DNA of 64,000 nucleotides from Candidatus Gemmiger stercoravium (GCA_019119835.1 DWWE01000015.1:1-64000), one strand, 5' to 3'. Shown: positions 50,492-59,175, numbered from the stretch's first letter. Numbers and translations are program-made. The notes: generated by a model from the letters alone, not told the origin.

Positions 50492-50541
50492 AAAGAGAGC
50501 GCCTTTCTCTGTGCAGCAACACAGGGAAAGGCGCTCTTTTT
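50492..50541. terminator. Terminator after the GH42 gene
   Basis: AAAGAGAGCGCCTTTC..CTGTG / CACAG..GAAAGGCGCTCTTTTT, bidirectional. Confidence 0.9.
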
Positions 50542-50553
50542 CAGAATGATCGC

Positions 50554-52554
50554 TCACAGCAGCCTGGTCAGCCGGCCGCCGTCCTGCTGCCAGACCGCCG
50601 TGCCGTAGGCCGGCAGCACCGCATCCAGGGCCTTTTCGGGGCGCGGGTTGCAGTTCTGCACAAACAGCAGCCCGTCCCGCCGGGCCGCCAGCACGCCGGC
50701 CGGCAGGGGCAGCGGGCTGGCTGGCGCCAGTCCGGCCTCCTTCGCCAGTCCGGCATACAGCGCACTGTAAAAATCCTGGGTGAAGCGGCTGGCCAGGTAG
50801 TAGGCCCGGCCGTCGCCGCAGGGGTGTACGGCGGCCGCCGGCGCACCCGCAAAGTAGTCCTCGTCATACAAAAGCAGCGGGGTGGCGGGGTCCGTCTCAT
50901 TCAGCGCAGGAACCTCGCACAAAACGCTGGCCTGGGTGGCGGGCAGCGGCAGCGGCGCGCCCGGCGCCGGGATGCAGCGGCGGCGCTCCTCGTCGTAAAG
51001 GCCGTCGATCTCGGCACGGCGCAGGCCCAGCAGTTCGGTCAGGCCGTAGGGCGTATCGCCCAGGCGGCAGAGGTCGCTCTCGTCCACCACACCGCTCCAC
51101 TGGCTGACCACCACCGTCCCCCCGCGGCGGGCAAAGCGGCAGAGCTTTTCGGCAAAGTCTTCCCGCAGCAGGTAGAGCATCGGCGCCACCACCAGGCTGT
51201 ACCCGGCCAGGTCGCTGTCCTGGCCCACAAAGTCCACCGTGACGCCGGCGCAGGCCAGGGCGTTATAGTGGCAGGCCAGTTCCCGCCAGTATCCCAGCCC
51301 CAGGTTGCGCGGCCCGCTGGAGCCTTCCAGCGCCCACATATTCGGCCAGTCGTGGACGATGGCCGCCTGCCGGGGGCGCCCGGCGCCGGCTGCGCAGGCC
51401 ATCTGTTCCAGCGCCGCGCCCACCTCCGCCGTTTCCCGGAAGGTCCGCGCATCGCTGCGGCCGTCATGCCCGACGACCGCCCCGTGGAACTTTTCCTCGG
51501 CGCCGCGGCTGGCACGCCATTGGAAATAGCAGACGCTGTCCGACCCGTGGGCCACCGCCTGCAGGGCCGACAGCATGGCCACGCCCGGCTTTTTCTGCTT
51601 GGTCACCGGCTGCCAGTTGGTAAAGCTGGGGCTGGATTCCATGAGCAGAAAGGGCTTGCCCTTGAGCGAATAGAACAGGTCGTGCATCATGGCGGTGTCC
51701 AGCGCAGTCTGCTCCACCGTCTCGCTGGGCTTGTGCCAGGTGGGGTAGTTGTCCCAGCTGACCAGGTCCAGCTCTTTGGCCAGGTCATGGTAGTCGATGT
51801 CGTGGAAGCGGTACATCAGGTTGGTGGTAAACTTTGCTTCCGGCAGGATGCTGCGGATCACATCCCGCTCAAATCTGAAAAAGTCGATATGCCGGTCGCT
51901 GACGAAGCGTTTCCAGTCAAGCGTCAGCCCCTGCACCGCGTCCTCGCCCTGGGGGGCGGGGCTTTCGATCTGATCCCAAGCGGTATAGTCATGGCTCCAG
52001 AACCGGGCGTTCCAGGCTTTGTTCAGGGCTTCCAGGCTGCCGTAGCGGGCCTGCAGCCAGCGGCGGAACTCCGCCTGGCAGAGCGGGCAGTGGCAGTCGC
52101 CGCCCATCTCGTTGGAGATGTGCCAGAGGATCACCGCCGGGTCGCCGCCAAAGCGGCGGGCCAGCTGCTCGTCGATGGCGCGTACCTTCTGCCGGAACAG
52201 GGGCGAGGTGTAGCAGTAGTTCTGGCGGCGGCGGAACAGTTCCCGGGTGCGGTCGGCCCGCACCCGGCGCACCTCGGGGTATTTCTGCGCCATCCAGGCC
52301 GGGCGCGCCGCGCTGGGGGTGGCCAGAATGGTCGAGATGCCGTTGGCATACAGGGTGTGGATGATCGCTTCCAGCCAGTCGAAGTGGTATTCCCCTTCCC
52401 GCGGCTCCATCACCGACCAGGAAAACACCCCCAGCGTCACCACGTTCACATGGGCCTGTTTCATCATCGTGATGTCCTGTTCCAGGATATCCGGCCGGTC
52501 CAGCCATTGTTCCGGGTTGTAATCCCCGCCGTGTAACAGTTTTCGCTCAGACAT
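50554..52554 (-). CDS. GH42 beta-galactosidase
   Basis: A 666-residue glycoside hydrolase family 42 enzyme. The acid/base Glu149 is in WHISNEMGG and the nucleophile Glu306 in FLLMESSPS. The family zinc-type Cys cluster is present (Cys114, 154, 156, 159 in CHCPLC). The trimerisation and beta domains follow (about 390-666). No signal peptide, so it acts on imported beta-galactosides. ATG 52554 follows GGAGG. Its promoter carries two LacI-type half-sites, placing it in the same regulon as the ABC importer 1.5-7 kb away. Confidence 0.95.
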   Translation of the reverse strand: MSERKLLHGGDYNPEQWLDRPDILEQDITMMKQAHVNVVTLGVFSWSVMEPREGEYHFDWLEAIIHTLYANGISTILATPSAARPAWMAQKYPEVRRVRADRTRELFRRRQNYCYTSPLFRQKVRAIDEQLARRFGGDPAVILWHISNEMGGDCHCPLCQAEFRRWLQARYGSLEALNKAWNARFWSHDYTAWDQIESPAPQGEDAVQGLTLDWKRFVSDRHIDFFRFERDVIRSILPEAKFTTNLMYRFHDIDYHDLAKELDLVSWDNYPTWHKPSETVEQTALDTAMMHDLFYSLKGKPFLLMESSPSFTNWQPVTKQKKPGVAMLSALQAVAHGSDSVCYFQWRASRGAEEKFHGAVVGHDGRSDARTFRETAEVGAALEQMACAAGAGRPRQAAIVHDWPNMWALEGSSGPRNLGLGYWRELACHYNALACAGVTVDFVGQDSDLAGYSLVVAPMLYLLREDFAEKLCRFARRGGTVVVSQWSGVVDESDLCRLGDTPYGLTELLGLRRAEIDGLYDEERRRCIPAPGAPLPLPATQASVLCEVPALNETDPATPLLLYDEDYFAGAPAAAVHPCGDGRAYYLASRFTQDFYSALYAGLAKEAGLAPASPLPLPAGVLAARRDGLLFVQNCNPRPEKALDAVLPAYGTAVWQQDGGRLTRLL

Positions 52555-52575
52555 TGCAAAGTCCTCCGTGCCGCA

Positions 52576-52593
52576 TTGCGCACAGTTGCGCAT
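52576..52593. promoter_or_regulatory. Operator pair in the GH42 leader
   Basis: TTGCGCACAGTTGCGCAT: two TTGCGCA units 10 bases apart between the -10 box and the start codon. Confidence 0.7.
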
Positions 52594-52613
52594 TTTCCAG
52601 AGCCGTTTGCTTT

Positions 52614-52642
52614 AGTATAGCAGTACGGAGCGGGGAATGCAA
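52614..52642 (-). promoter_or_regulatory. GH42 promoter
   Basis: TTGCAT-17-TATACT on the minus strand, directly upstream of the operator pair. Confidence 0.7.
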
Positions 52643-52697
52643 CGGGGTTTCTTGATATTTTTGCCCTCCCGTCTCCCGTCTTTTCTTATCTGCAAGC

Positions 52698-52734
52698 AAA
52701 AATTGCGCAACATCAGCTTTGTTGCGCAATTTTT
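52698..52734. terminator. Terminator that also contains two operator sites
   Basis: AAAAATTGCGCAAC / GTTGCGCAATTTTT with a 9-base loop: a perfect bidirectional intrinsic terminator in which each arm contains a full TTGCGCAA. It separates the helicase gene from the GH42 promoter. Confidence 0.75.
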
Positions 52735-52866
52735 CCGGCGAGCGGAGGCAGGGAGCCGATCCTTCCGGCCACAAAATCCATAAAGGCAGCCGAGACGAGC
52801 CCCCCGCACCGCGGCACAAAACCCGAGACAACAGCAGCGAAAAGCGCCGCCGCGGCCTGCGGCTCG

Positions 52867-55800
52867 CTACCGCCCGCCGAAATACCGGATCAAAATTTCC
52901 TTGATATAATGGTAGCGCCGCGCATAACTGTTTTCCACCCGGATCAGCTCAAACCCGTGTTCGCGGCAGATGGCCTCTTTCTTGCGGTCACGGGCCTGCA
53001 CGGCAAGGTCACCGCGGTGTTCCTTGCCGTCCAGTTCAATGGCCAAAATCGGCATCAGGCGGCCGCCCTGCCGCTCGTAGACGACAAAATCAAACCGCCC
53101 GGTGTAGAACAGGTCCACGCAGGAAGGGTTGTCCACAAACACCTGAGAAATGGCGACTTCCCGCCTGACCGTACAGCGCCGCCCGTCCAGAAAAGCGTTG
53201 TCCAGCGCGTGGTTCAGGTTTTCGAGGAAGGCGTCCTCCGTCTTGGTGCTGTACGGTTTGATGCCCAGTGCCCGCGAAGCGGCGGGTTTGGCCGTTACCC
53301 GGGATGTACCGTGGCTCTTGACATACTGCACGAGCTCGTACAGATCATCCGAGCCAGCCTGACCCGCGTGCAGCCGGTCCAGCTGAGCCTGGTTGGACAG
53401 CACGACCAGCTGCTCCCGGGCACGGGAGGTGGCCACATTGATGAGTTCTTTGTTGTCCTTCAGCCATTTGTAGGTTTCCGGCCGGGTCCTGTCGGTGACG
53501 GCCAGCGAGAAGATCACAACGTCCTTCTCGTCCCCCTGGAAAGCATGCACCGTGCCGCAGCTTGCGTTGGCGTACCCGCGCACCTTCAGCAGATCCTCAA
53601 TACATTCCCGCTGACGCGCAAACGGCGTGATGATGCCCACGCTGCGCTCCGGGTATTTGTCCAGATACCGGCGGATCATATCCACCTCGGCGGGGGCGGT
53701 GTTTTTCTCGTCGGTGGTGTTGTTTGGAATTTCCACATAGACCAGCGGCTTGTCGCTTTCCACCTTGCTGGCCACATGCAGTTTGTTGTTGTAGTACTTT
53801 TTGTTGTTGAACTGGATAATGCGCGGGTGGCAGCGGTAATGCCAGCTCAGCAGCACCTCGTCGCTGATGGCATCGCAGGCGAGGAAGCATTTGTAGATCG
53901 AGTTGGCAATGTAATCGTATTCCTGGGTGACCCGGTAGCGGCGGCGCAGGGTTTCGTTGTCCTTGGGGTCCAGCACGATCACCGGGCTGAGCTGCTGGGG
54001 GTCGCCGACGAGCATCAGGCTGTTGCCGCGCAGAATCGGCACCAGCGACATGGCGGTGTTGCACTGGCTGGCTTCGTCCATGATGACCATGTCAAAGACC
54101 GGCTCCGGCTTGCCCAGCCGGTGGGCGGAAATGCAGGTGGTGGCGATAATCGGGAACACCCGCAGCAACTTTTTGAGGTTTTCGGGCTCAGAGAGGTAGC
54201 GGTTGAAAGCGATCACCTTATCCTGAGGTTCCTCCGGGCTGTTGACAATCTCCATCAAATCCTCATACTTTGGTTCACGCAGACGCAGGATGTAGCGGGC
54301 GGAGGTGAAGTTGAGGTACTGGTACAGCTCCTCCTCGTTGCGGTCGAGCAGGGCCAGCGCATCCTCGGTGGTGACGGTGCCCAGCTTGGCCAGTTCTTTT
54401 TGCAGTGCGGGCAGCTGCGCACCCTGCAGCTCATACTGGAAGTTCAGGTGGCTGCGGGCTTCCAGCAGGCGGTGGATCGTTGCTTCCCGCTCCCGCAGGT
54501 CCAGGATCTTTTCGTAGCGCTCCAGCAGGGCGGTCAGCTGTTTGGCGCGCTCGGCCCGCTGGGCGTGGTTGCGGTCAAGCGCTTTCTCATAGACCTTGAG
54601 TTTCCGGCACTGATCGTACAGGCGGCGGATGGTATCCAGCGCCGCGGCCGTGCGCTCGCTGTTGCCCAGCCGCAAAATCGGGAAAGGGATGGTTCGCCCG
54701 CGATAAGTCAGATTTTGGAGTTTCTCCACCACGCCGTCGATGGGGTGGTTGTTGTAGGAGGCAAACAGCACGGTCCGCTCATTGAAAAAGGCGGTGACCA
54801 GCGTGTTGACGATGGTGTTGGTCTTGCCGGTGCCGGGCGGCCCCTGCACATAGGTCAGCGGGTAACGCATCGCGCTGTTGATGGCCAACAGCTGGTCAAG
54901 GTTGATCCGCCGGTTGAGCAGCGCCAGCGGGAAGGATTTGCGCCGCCGCGGGCGGGTGGTCATCTCGCCAAAGAAGGCGCGGATCGGCGGGGTCGGGCCG
55001 GACTTTCCATCCTCCCGGTCGCTGTCGTAGAGATCGAGGATGCCCCGGTACTCATAGTCCAGGTCCACATGCACATCCCGCCCGATTGCGACAAGGTAGG
55101 GCATATCGTTGACGCCCCGAAGCTGAGGATTGTTGGCGGTGATCCGGTCCTTGATCCGTTCAAGGTTTTGTTCCGGACGATCGAGCAGGGCGTAGTCCTC
55201 GGGGTCCAAAAACTTCCGCAGGCTGACCTTGTCGCCCTGGATCGTGAATTCCCGACACAGAACGATTTCGTCCTGGGCACGCAGTTCCCGCTTTTTGACA
55301 TCCAGCACCAGCGGCCGGTATGCCAACACATACAGACCTTTGGGAGTGTCTACGCTGATGAGGTTGAGCCCCAGCTGCTGAATGTGCAGGTTCCGGCCTG
55401 CCGGGCCCTGGGTGCGCTGCTGGAAGTTTTCCACGATCTCGCGGAACTGCGCGTCGTTCAAGGGCAGCCGCCCGCCCGAAAAGGAATCGCCGTCCAGGCG
55501 CCGGATCAGGGCGTAGTCGGTCTTGTAGGGCACACTGTCCAGCCGGTTGCAGGCAGCCAGGTAGTCCAGCACCCGCAGGTTGACCGGGCTGGAAAAAAAC
55601 ACGGCGTACCGATTCGGGTTTTCCTCAATATCCGCCACAAGCGCCTCGTTCACCGGGCACCAGGAACCTTCCACCAGCTCGGCGGAGCGGATGCGGTCAA
55701 GATAGATCGAGAGTTCCTGCACGGTCAGCTGCCCCAGGTGCAGCCCGTCCACGACCAGAACGCCCCGGGGCAGCCGCAGCTCCCGAATGGCGATCCAGTA

Positions 55801-55893
55801 GCGGGTGGTCTGCTCGTTTCTGTTGCGATATTCAATGGTCAGCCATTTGCCCTCGTGGATGGCCTTAAAGACGGCAGCATAGACACCGGTCAT
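52867..55893 (-). CDS. SF1 helicase (DNA2/NAM7-like) fused to a PD-(D/E)xK-type nuclease
   Basis: A 1008-residue multidomain protein. Residues 1-75 (GKWLTIEYRNRNEQTTRYWIAIREL) resemble a WYL-type domain; about 76-320 are unassigned. The helicase has Walker A GPPGTGKT (351-358), a coiled insertion at about 420-520, Walker B MVIMDEAS (602-609), GDPQQLSP (630-637), HYRCHP (685-690), VHAFQGDEKD (782-791) and INVATSRAREQ (818-828). The C-terminal 880-1008 reads RFDFVV...AIELDGKEH...RDRKKEAICREHG, the DUF2726/Vsr-like nuclease pattern. Such fusions occur in antiviral and repair systems. ATG 55893 has GAGGAA upstream. Own promoter. Role in defence is inference. Confidence 0.8.
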   Translation of the reverse strand: MTGVYAAVFKAIHEGKWLTIEYRNRNEQTTRYWIAIRELRLPRGVLVVDGLHLGQLTVQELSIYLDRIRSAELVEGSWCPVNEALVADIEENPNRYAVFFSSPVNLRVLDYLAACNRLDSVPYKTDYALIRRLDGDSFSGGRLPLNDAQFREIVENFQQRTQGPAGRNLHIQQLGLNLISVDTPKGLYVLAYRPLVLDVKKRELRAQDEIVLCREFTIQGDKVSLRKFLDPEDYALLDRPEQNLERIKDRITANNPQLRGVNDMPYLVAIGRDVHVDLDYEYRGILDLYDSDREDGKSGPTPPIRAFFGEMTTRPRRRKSFPLALLNRRINLDQLLAINSAMRYPLTYVQGPPGTGKTNTIVNTLVTAFFNERTVLFASYNNHPIDGVVEKLQNLTYRGRTIPFPILRLGNSERTAAALDTIRRLYDQCRKLKVYEKALDRNHAQRAERAKQLTALLERYEKILDLREREATIHRLLEARSHLNFQYELQGAQLPALQKELAKLGTVTTEDALALLDRNEEELYQYLNFTSARYILRLREPKYEDLMEIVNSPEEPQDKVIAFNRYLSEPENLKKLLRVFPIIATTCISAHRLGKPEPVFDMVIMDEASQCNTAMSLVPILRGNSLMLVGDPQQLSPVIVLDPKDNETLRRRYRVTQEYDYIANSIYKCFLACDAISDEVLLSWHYRCHPRIIQFNNKKYYNNKLHVASKVESDKPLVYVEIPNNTTDEKNTAPAEVDMIRRYLDKYPERSVGIITPFARQRECIEDLLKVRGYANASCGTVHAFQGDEKDVVIFSLAVTDRTRPETYKWLKDNKELINVATSRAREQLVVLSNQAQLDRLHAGQAGSDDLYELVQYVKSHGTSRVTAKPAASRALGIKPYSTKTEDAFLENLNHALDNAFLDGRRCTVRREVAISQVFVDNPSCVDLFYTGRFDFVVYERQGGRLMPILAIELDGKEHRGDLAVQARDRKKEAICREHGFELIRVENSYARRYHYIKEILIRYFGGR

Positions 55894-55939
55894 GGGGATT
55901 CCTCTTTTCCCGAAGCATCGCAAAAGTGGTGAAAGCAAC

Positions 55940-55959
55940 CGTTCGGACTGCGCGAACGA
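55940..55959. promoter_or_regulatory. Inverted repeat in the helicase leader
   Basis: CGTTCG-GACTGCG-CGAACG between the predicted start point and the helicase ATG; a possible operator or RNA hairpin. Confidence 0.35.
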
Positions 55960-55979
55960 TCGACAAACTTCTTGCCTTT

Positions 55980-56008
55980 ATTATATCAGTTCCTGCCATG
56001 CAGGACAA
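55980..56008 (-). promoter_or_regulatory. Helicase-nuclease promoter
   Basis: TTGTCC-17-TATAAT on the minus strand, about 85 bases before the start codon. Confidence 0.6.
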
Positions 56009-56091
56009 TGGCCGGGGATGGTTCCTACGCCCTCGTCCGGCAGATGATGGCGATGCCGTTCTGCCACATGCACGGCCCGGAGCATCATGTG

Positions 56092-56865
56092 TCAGTCCCT
56101 TACCACAATGCAGTTGACTCTGCCCGAAACCGGCGTGCAGGCATCCAATGCGATAATTCCGTTCCCATAGTAAGGGGTAAAGTCCGGGTCGTTGTCAAAC
56201 TCGCCGCCCCGGCCCTCATAATGCGCATGGCCGAAGGAGCAATGCCAGTGGCCGCAAACGATTGTCTTGCCGGGTTCCGTCACACCGCCGTGGGCGGCTT
56301 CCATGCCGTTCAGCCATCGGGCAGCCTCCCATGCATCCGGCGTAGCATCCCGCCAGTTATCGAACGAGGCATATTGCACTTTGTGCCTTCCCAGCCGGGT
56401 GAGCGCACAGGGGATCCAGCCATGTACAAAAATGTAGTGCGGTGTTTCATAATAGTCCTGCATGGCCGGAATGAGCGTCTGCATGTAGGGGGTATGCAGA
56501 AATTCTCGTCCGGCGGCTTCCGGGTTGCTGAGCAGTTCCGCAACTGACAGCCCGGTAAGCTGGCAAACTGTGCCAACCGTTCCATTGGAGTGGTGGTAGC
56601 TGCGCAGGTAGCCGCCCTGCGGCCAGTCATGCAACAGCTCCACGGCCAAATCTTCGTGGTTGCCGCGAATCAGGATGACTTCATCCTTTTCCAGCAGGTC
56701 CAGGATAAATGTCTGCAGTTCTTTTGCCTGCTTCCCCCTGTCGAACAGATCACCGCAGACGACCAATTTGTGGCGCTCGCTGTCCATAAAGTAGCCCTGC
56801 TCGGTCAGGGCGGCTTGCAGTTCATCAAAATAGCCGTGGACATCGGCAACGACATAGTATTTCAT
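56092..56865 (-). CDS. Calcineurin-like metallophosphoesterase
   Basis: A 257-residue phosphatase of the PPP/Ap4A-hydrolase type. All metal motifs are present: VVADVHGYF, VVCGDLFDRG, LIRGNHED, FVHGW and IVCGHWH. The order and length resemble bacterial protein-phosphatase-like or diadenosine-tetraphosphatase-like enzymes; substrate unknown. ATG 56865 follows AAGGAG. It lies between the helicase-nuclease gene and the TIR operon, but a separate promoter before the helicase suggests they are not one transcript. Confidence 0.9.
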   Translation of the reverse strand: MKYYVVADVHGYFDELQAALTEQGYFMDSERHKLVVCGDLFDRGKQAKELQTFILDLLEKDEVILIRGNHEDLAVELLHDWPQGGYLRSYHHSNGTVGTVCQLTGLSVAELLSNPEAAGREFLHTPYMQTLIPAMQDYYETPHYIFVHGWIPCALTRLGRHKVQYASFDNWRDATPDAWEAARWLNGMEAAHGGVTEPGKTIVCGHWHCSFGHAHYEGRGGEFDNDPDFTPYYGNGIIALDACTPVSGRVNCIVVRD

Positions 56866-57078
56866 GGTTGCTCCTTGCAAATATACAATTATCTACCAAC
56901 AAGTTTACCACAAACCGCCCCCAAAAGCATTGCATCCTGTGCCTTTGCCATCAGGTTTTGTATATAGCGGAACTCTGCCATATCTATCTCAAGGATCAGC
57001 CTCGGCGGCATATCTTGTTTACGGATTGGGTTTCGCAGGCAGACCTTTGCCCTACTGACGATACTGCGGAGATTCAGG

Positions 57079-57258
57079 ATGGAGCAAACCAATCTGTCTA
57101 TCTGCCGGCTGGTGCAAAACTGGATTCCCCAGGCGATTCGGGATAAGATCGACTTGGAGGGCGAGATCCTGGCAAAGATCGCCTATTTCCTTGGTTTGAT
57201 ACGGCCTTCCCCATTACAAGCTGACGACTTTGGCAAGATGTTGCCATTTGCTGCTTGA
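57079..57258 (+). CDS. Orphan 59-residue ORF
   Basis: ATG 57079 has GGAG 8 bases upstream; below the ORF-track limit. The peptide is MEQTNLSICRLVQNWIP then mostly helical (AIRDKIDLEGEILAKIAYFLGL) and ends FGKMLPFAA. No HTH or known domain is recognised. It sits 141 bases before the methyltransferase gene in the same A/T-rich patch, with the palindrome at 57335 between them. It could be a small regulator, a fragment or noise. The stretch from 56866 to 57078 has no other gene I can support. Confidence 0.4.
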   Translation: MEQTNLSICRLVQNWIPQAIRDKIDLEGEILAKIAYFLGLIRPSPLQADDFGKMLPFAA

Positions 57259-57334
57259 AGCACTTCATCGGGCACACACTGATTGTGAGAGAATTGTGCA
57301 GCTATACACAAATTGGGTATCTTATCCATCATTT

Positions 57335-57350
57335 AGGTATGCGCATACCT
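57335..57350. promoter_or_regulatory. Perfect palindrome abutting the operon promoter
   Basis: AGGTATGCGCATACCT, a 16-base perfect palindrome ending one base before the -35 box of the methyltransferase/TIR operon. The position fits a regulator operator. Confidence 0.7.
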
Positions 57351-57351
57351 A

Positions 57352-57380
57352 TTGACTTTTTCCGTGGTTCCTTTTATACT
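57352..57380 (+). promoter_or_regulatory. Promoter of the methyltransferase/TIR operon
   Basis: TTGACT-17-TATACT, close to consensus. The predicted start is about 12 bases before the coding ATG, so the leader is very short. Confidence 0.8.
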
Positions 57381-57399
57381 TGTAGCAGGAGATGGTGCC

Positions 57400-59175
57400 A
57401 TGACATTGAAATTGAGTTCCTTTTTGGCCTCAAACAGCCAGTTTTCGGAAGAGTCTGGTAAGAGACTCCTTCTTTATGTATCCTTTGTCCAATGCTTTTG
57501 CCAGCAATATCATGTGTCGTACCAACCGGACACACAACTGGAAGGGCTGCTTCCCCTTCTCTTCCGGCAGGTCCCGGGATACGCCATTAAGGAAGCCGCC
57601 GTCACCTTTGACAGCGCAATGCCCTGGGAGTTGCTTCAAGGCAATTCTCAGTTAGCCGTTTCCCTATCCCACTTTCAACAAGAGCTTGTCAGATCTTGCT
57701 GTGCCACCCCCGCGTGGCTGCTTGCGCAGTTGGACGATCTGTTCGAAGCAGACAACATACTATTCGACGTTTCTGTTACTCCGCCTACTCTTTGCACCCT
57801 CATTGCCCGGTTGGCCTCACTTCGACCGGCACGGCAGATTGTGGATTTATGCTGCGGTACTTACTCACTGGGACTGCGAACATGGCGGGAACTGGGTTCC
57901 GCCCCTGGCATATCCTGCCTTGGCGAGGATATCAACGGATATTTATGTTCTTTTGCACGCCTTCTGCTGTTTCTCTGCGGCGTTTATGATTTTTCCATTG
58001 CAGAGCGAGATATTACCCTTCCATTCACAGAACCGCCAGGACCTCATACGCCCACCATTTTTACTGCGGACTTTCCGTTTACCGGCAATCGGACGCGAGC
58101 CACCTCAAAGGACACCCCCAGTTCCAGGATATACGCTGACTGGCTTATGATCCGTGCCCTGCTGGGCAGGATGCACCCCGGCGACCGCGCTTTTGTTGTC
58201 GCCACCAAAGGCGCTTTGGTTCGGAAAAACGAGTGCGCCCTGCGGGCGGAACTTGTAAAAAACGACTGGCTGGACGCCGTAATCCAACTGCCGCCCGGGC
58301 TATATCCTGACCACAATCTGCCTCTTGAGCTCGTGGTCTTCGAAAAGGCCCGTCCTTCCTCCCGAAGTGGCCGGGTATTTTTCGCCGACATGAGCGCTTT
58401 CTCGATTCCGGGTACTCGCCGGGCCAAGAAACTCTCCCCATCCGGTATTGATCAGGCGTGCCGTGCTTTTCAATCCTTTGTTTGTGAAGTGCCCTTTTCT
58501 GCTGTGGTTCCGAAGGAAGCAATCGAACATGCCGGATGGAGTCTCTATCCCCTGACCTATCTGACGCAGGACAACTTGCCCAGCAGATCGCTGCGACTGG
58601 GCGATGTTGCCAGCATTACCCGGGGATTGCAGCTTGCCAAGGGCTCACAGGTGTGCAGCACCCCTCGATATTTGCTTAACATTCGTGACCTGCAAAACGG
58701 CGAGATTCTGTTTGAAACCGCTGATCAAGTGGAGGTAGGCAGTGTCTCCTTAGAGGAAAAGTACCGAATCCAAGAAGACGATATCATTCTTACTTCCAAG
58801 GGTTCCGCTCTCAAAATTGCCATCGTACCGCCCAATCCTCCCGCCTCCTATTTGGGTGGAAATCTCACCCGGATTCGCGTCCGGAACGACCGGTACTCCC
58901 CTTATCTTCTATACGAATATCTGATCTCTGAACGTGGTCAGAACGCCCTTAACCTGATCCAAACGGGCACCACCATCCGCGTGCTTGGCAGTGCCAACTT
59001 AAAAGAGCTGAATATTCCTGACTATGCCTCATCCAGCGCTGTCAAAATCGGGGCAGCGCTTAAAGATGCGGCGATCCAACACCGCCAAGAGAAAAGAAAG
59101 CTGGACGAAGCGTTTGCCCGCAAAAGGGAATCTCTGCTATCCCAGCTTACCACTGCAAAGGAGAGAGAAACATGA
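57400..59175 (+). CDS. HsdM-like N6-methyltransferase fused to an HsdS-like target-recognition domain
   Basis: A 591-residue protein. Residues 1-115 are helical. The HsdM-like core has TPPTLCTLI (127-135), SAM motif I as VDLCCGTYSLG (148-158; usual DPxCGxG), LGEDING (174-180), the catalytic position as ADFPFTG (223-229; usual NPPFG/NPPY) and LVKNDWLDAVIQLPPGLYP (285-303). From about 397 a single HsdS-type TRD begins (LRLGDVASITRG) and runs to about 565 (GTTIRVLGSANLKELNIP), then a charged helix. ATG 57400 is 8 bases after AGGAG. The stop overlaps the TIR gene start (ATGA). Both catalytic motifs are non-canonical, so activity is doubtful. A/T-richer than neighbours, suggesting transfer. Confidence 0.8.
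   Translation: MTLKLSSFLASNSQFSEESGKRLLLYVSFVQCFCQQYHVSYQPDTQLEGLLPLLFRQVPGYAIKEAAVTFDSAMPWELLQGNSQLAVSLSHFQQELVRSCCATPAWLLAQLDDLFEADNILFDVSVTPPTLCTLIARLASLRPARQIVDLCCGTYSLGLRTWRELGSAPGISCLGEDINGYLCSFARLLLFLCGVYDFSIAERDITLPFTEPPGPHTPTIFTADFPFTGNRTRATSKDTPSSRIYADWLMIRALLGRMHPGDRAFVVATKGALVRKNECALRAELVKNDWLDAVIQLPPGLYPDHNLPLELVVFEKARPSSRSGRVFFADMSAFSIPGTRRAKKLSPSGIDQACRAFQSFVCEVPFSAVVPKEAIEHAGWSLYPLTYLTQDNLPSRSLRLGDVASITRGLQLAKGSQVCSTPRYLLNIRDLQNGEILFETADQVEVGSVSLEEKYRIQEDDIILTSKGSALKIAIVPPNPPASYLGGNLTRIRVRNDRYSPYLLYEYLISERGQNALNLIQTGTTIRVLGSANLKELNIPDYASSSAVKIGAALKDAAIQHRQEKRKLDEAFARKRESLLSQLTTAKERET

Noticed and set aside
52909-55932. 1007-residue plus-strand ORF opposite the helicase
   Set aside because: Shadow of the helicase gene; no motif, no ribosome site.
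56889-57092. 67-residue minus-strand ORF just upstream of the phosphoesterase
   Set aside because: It ends close to the phosphoesterase start and has a somewhat protein-like tail, but no good ribosome site or recognised domain. Left unannotated.
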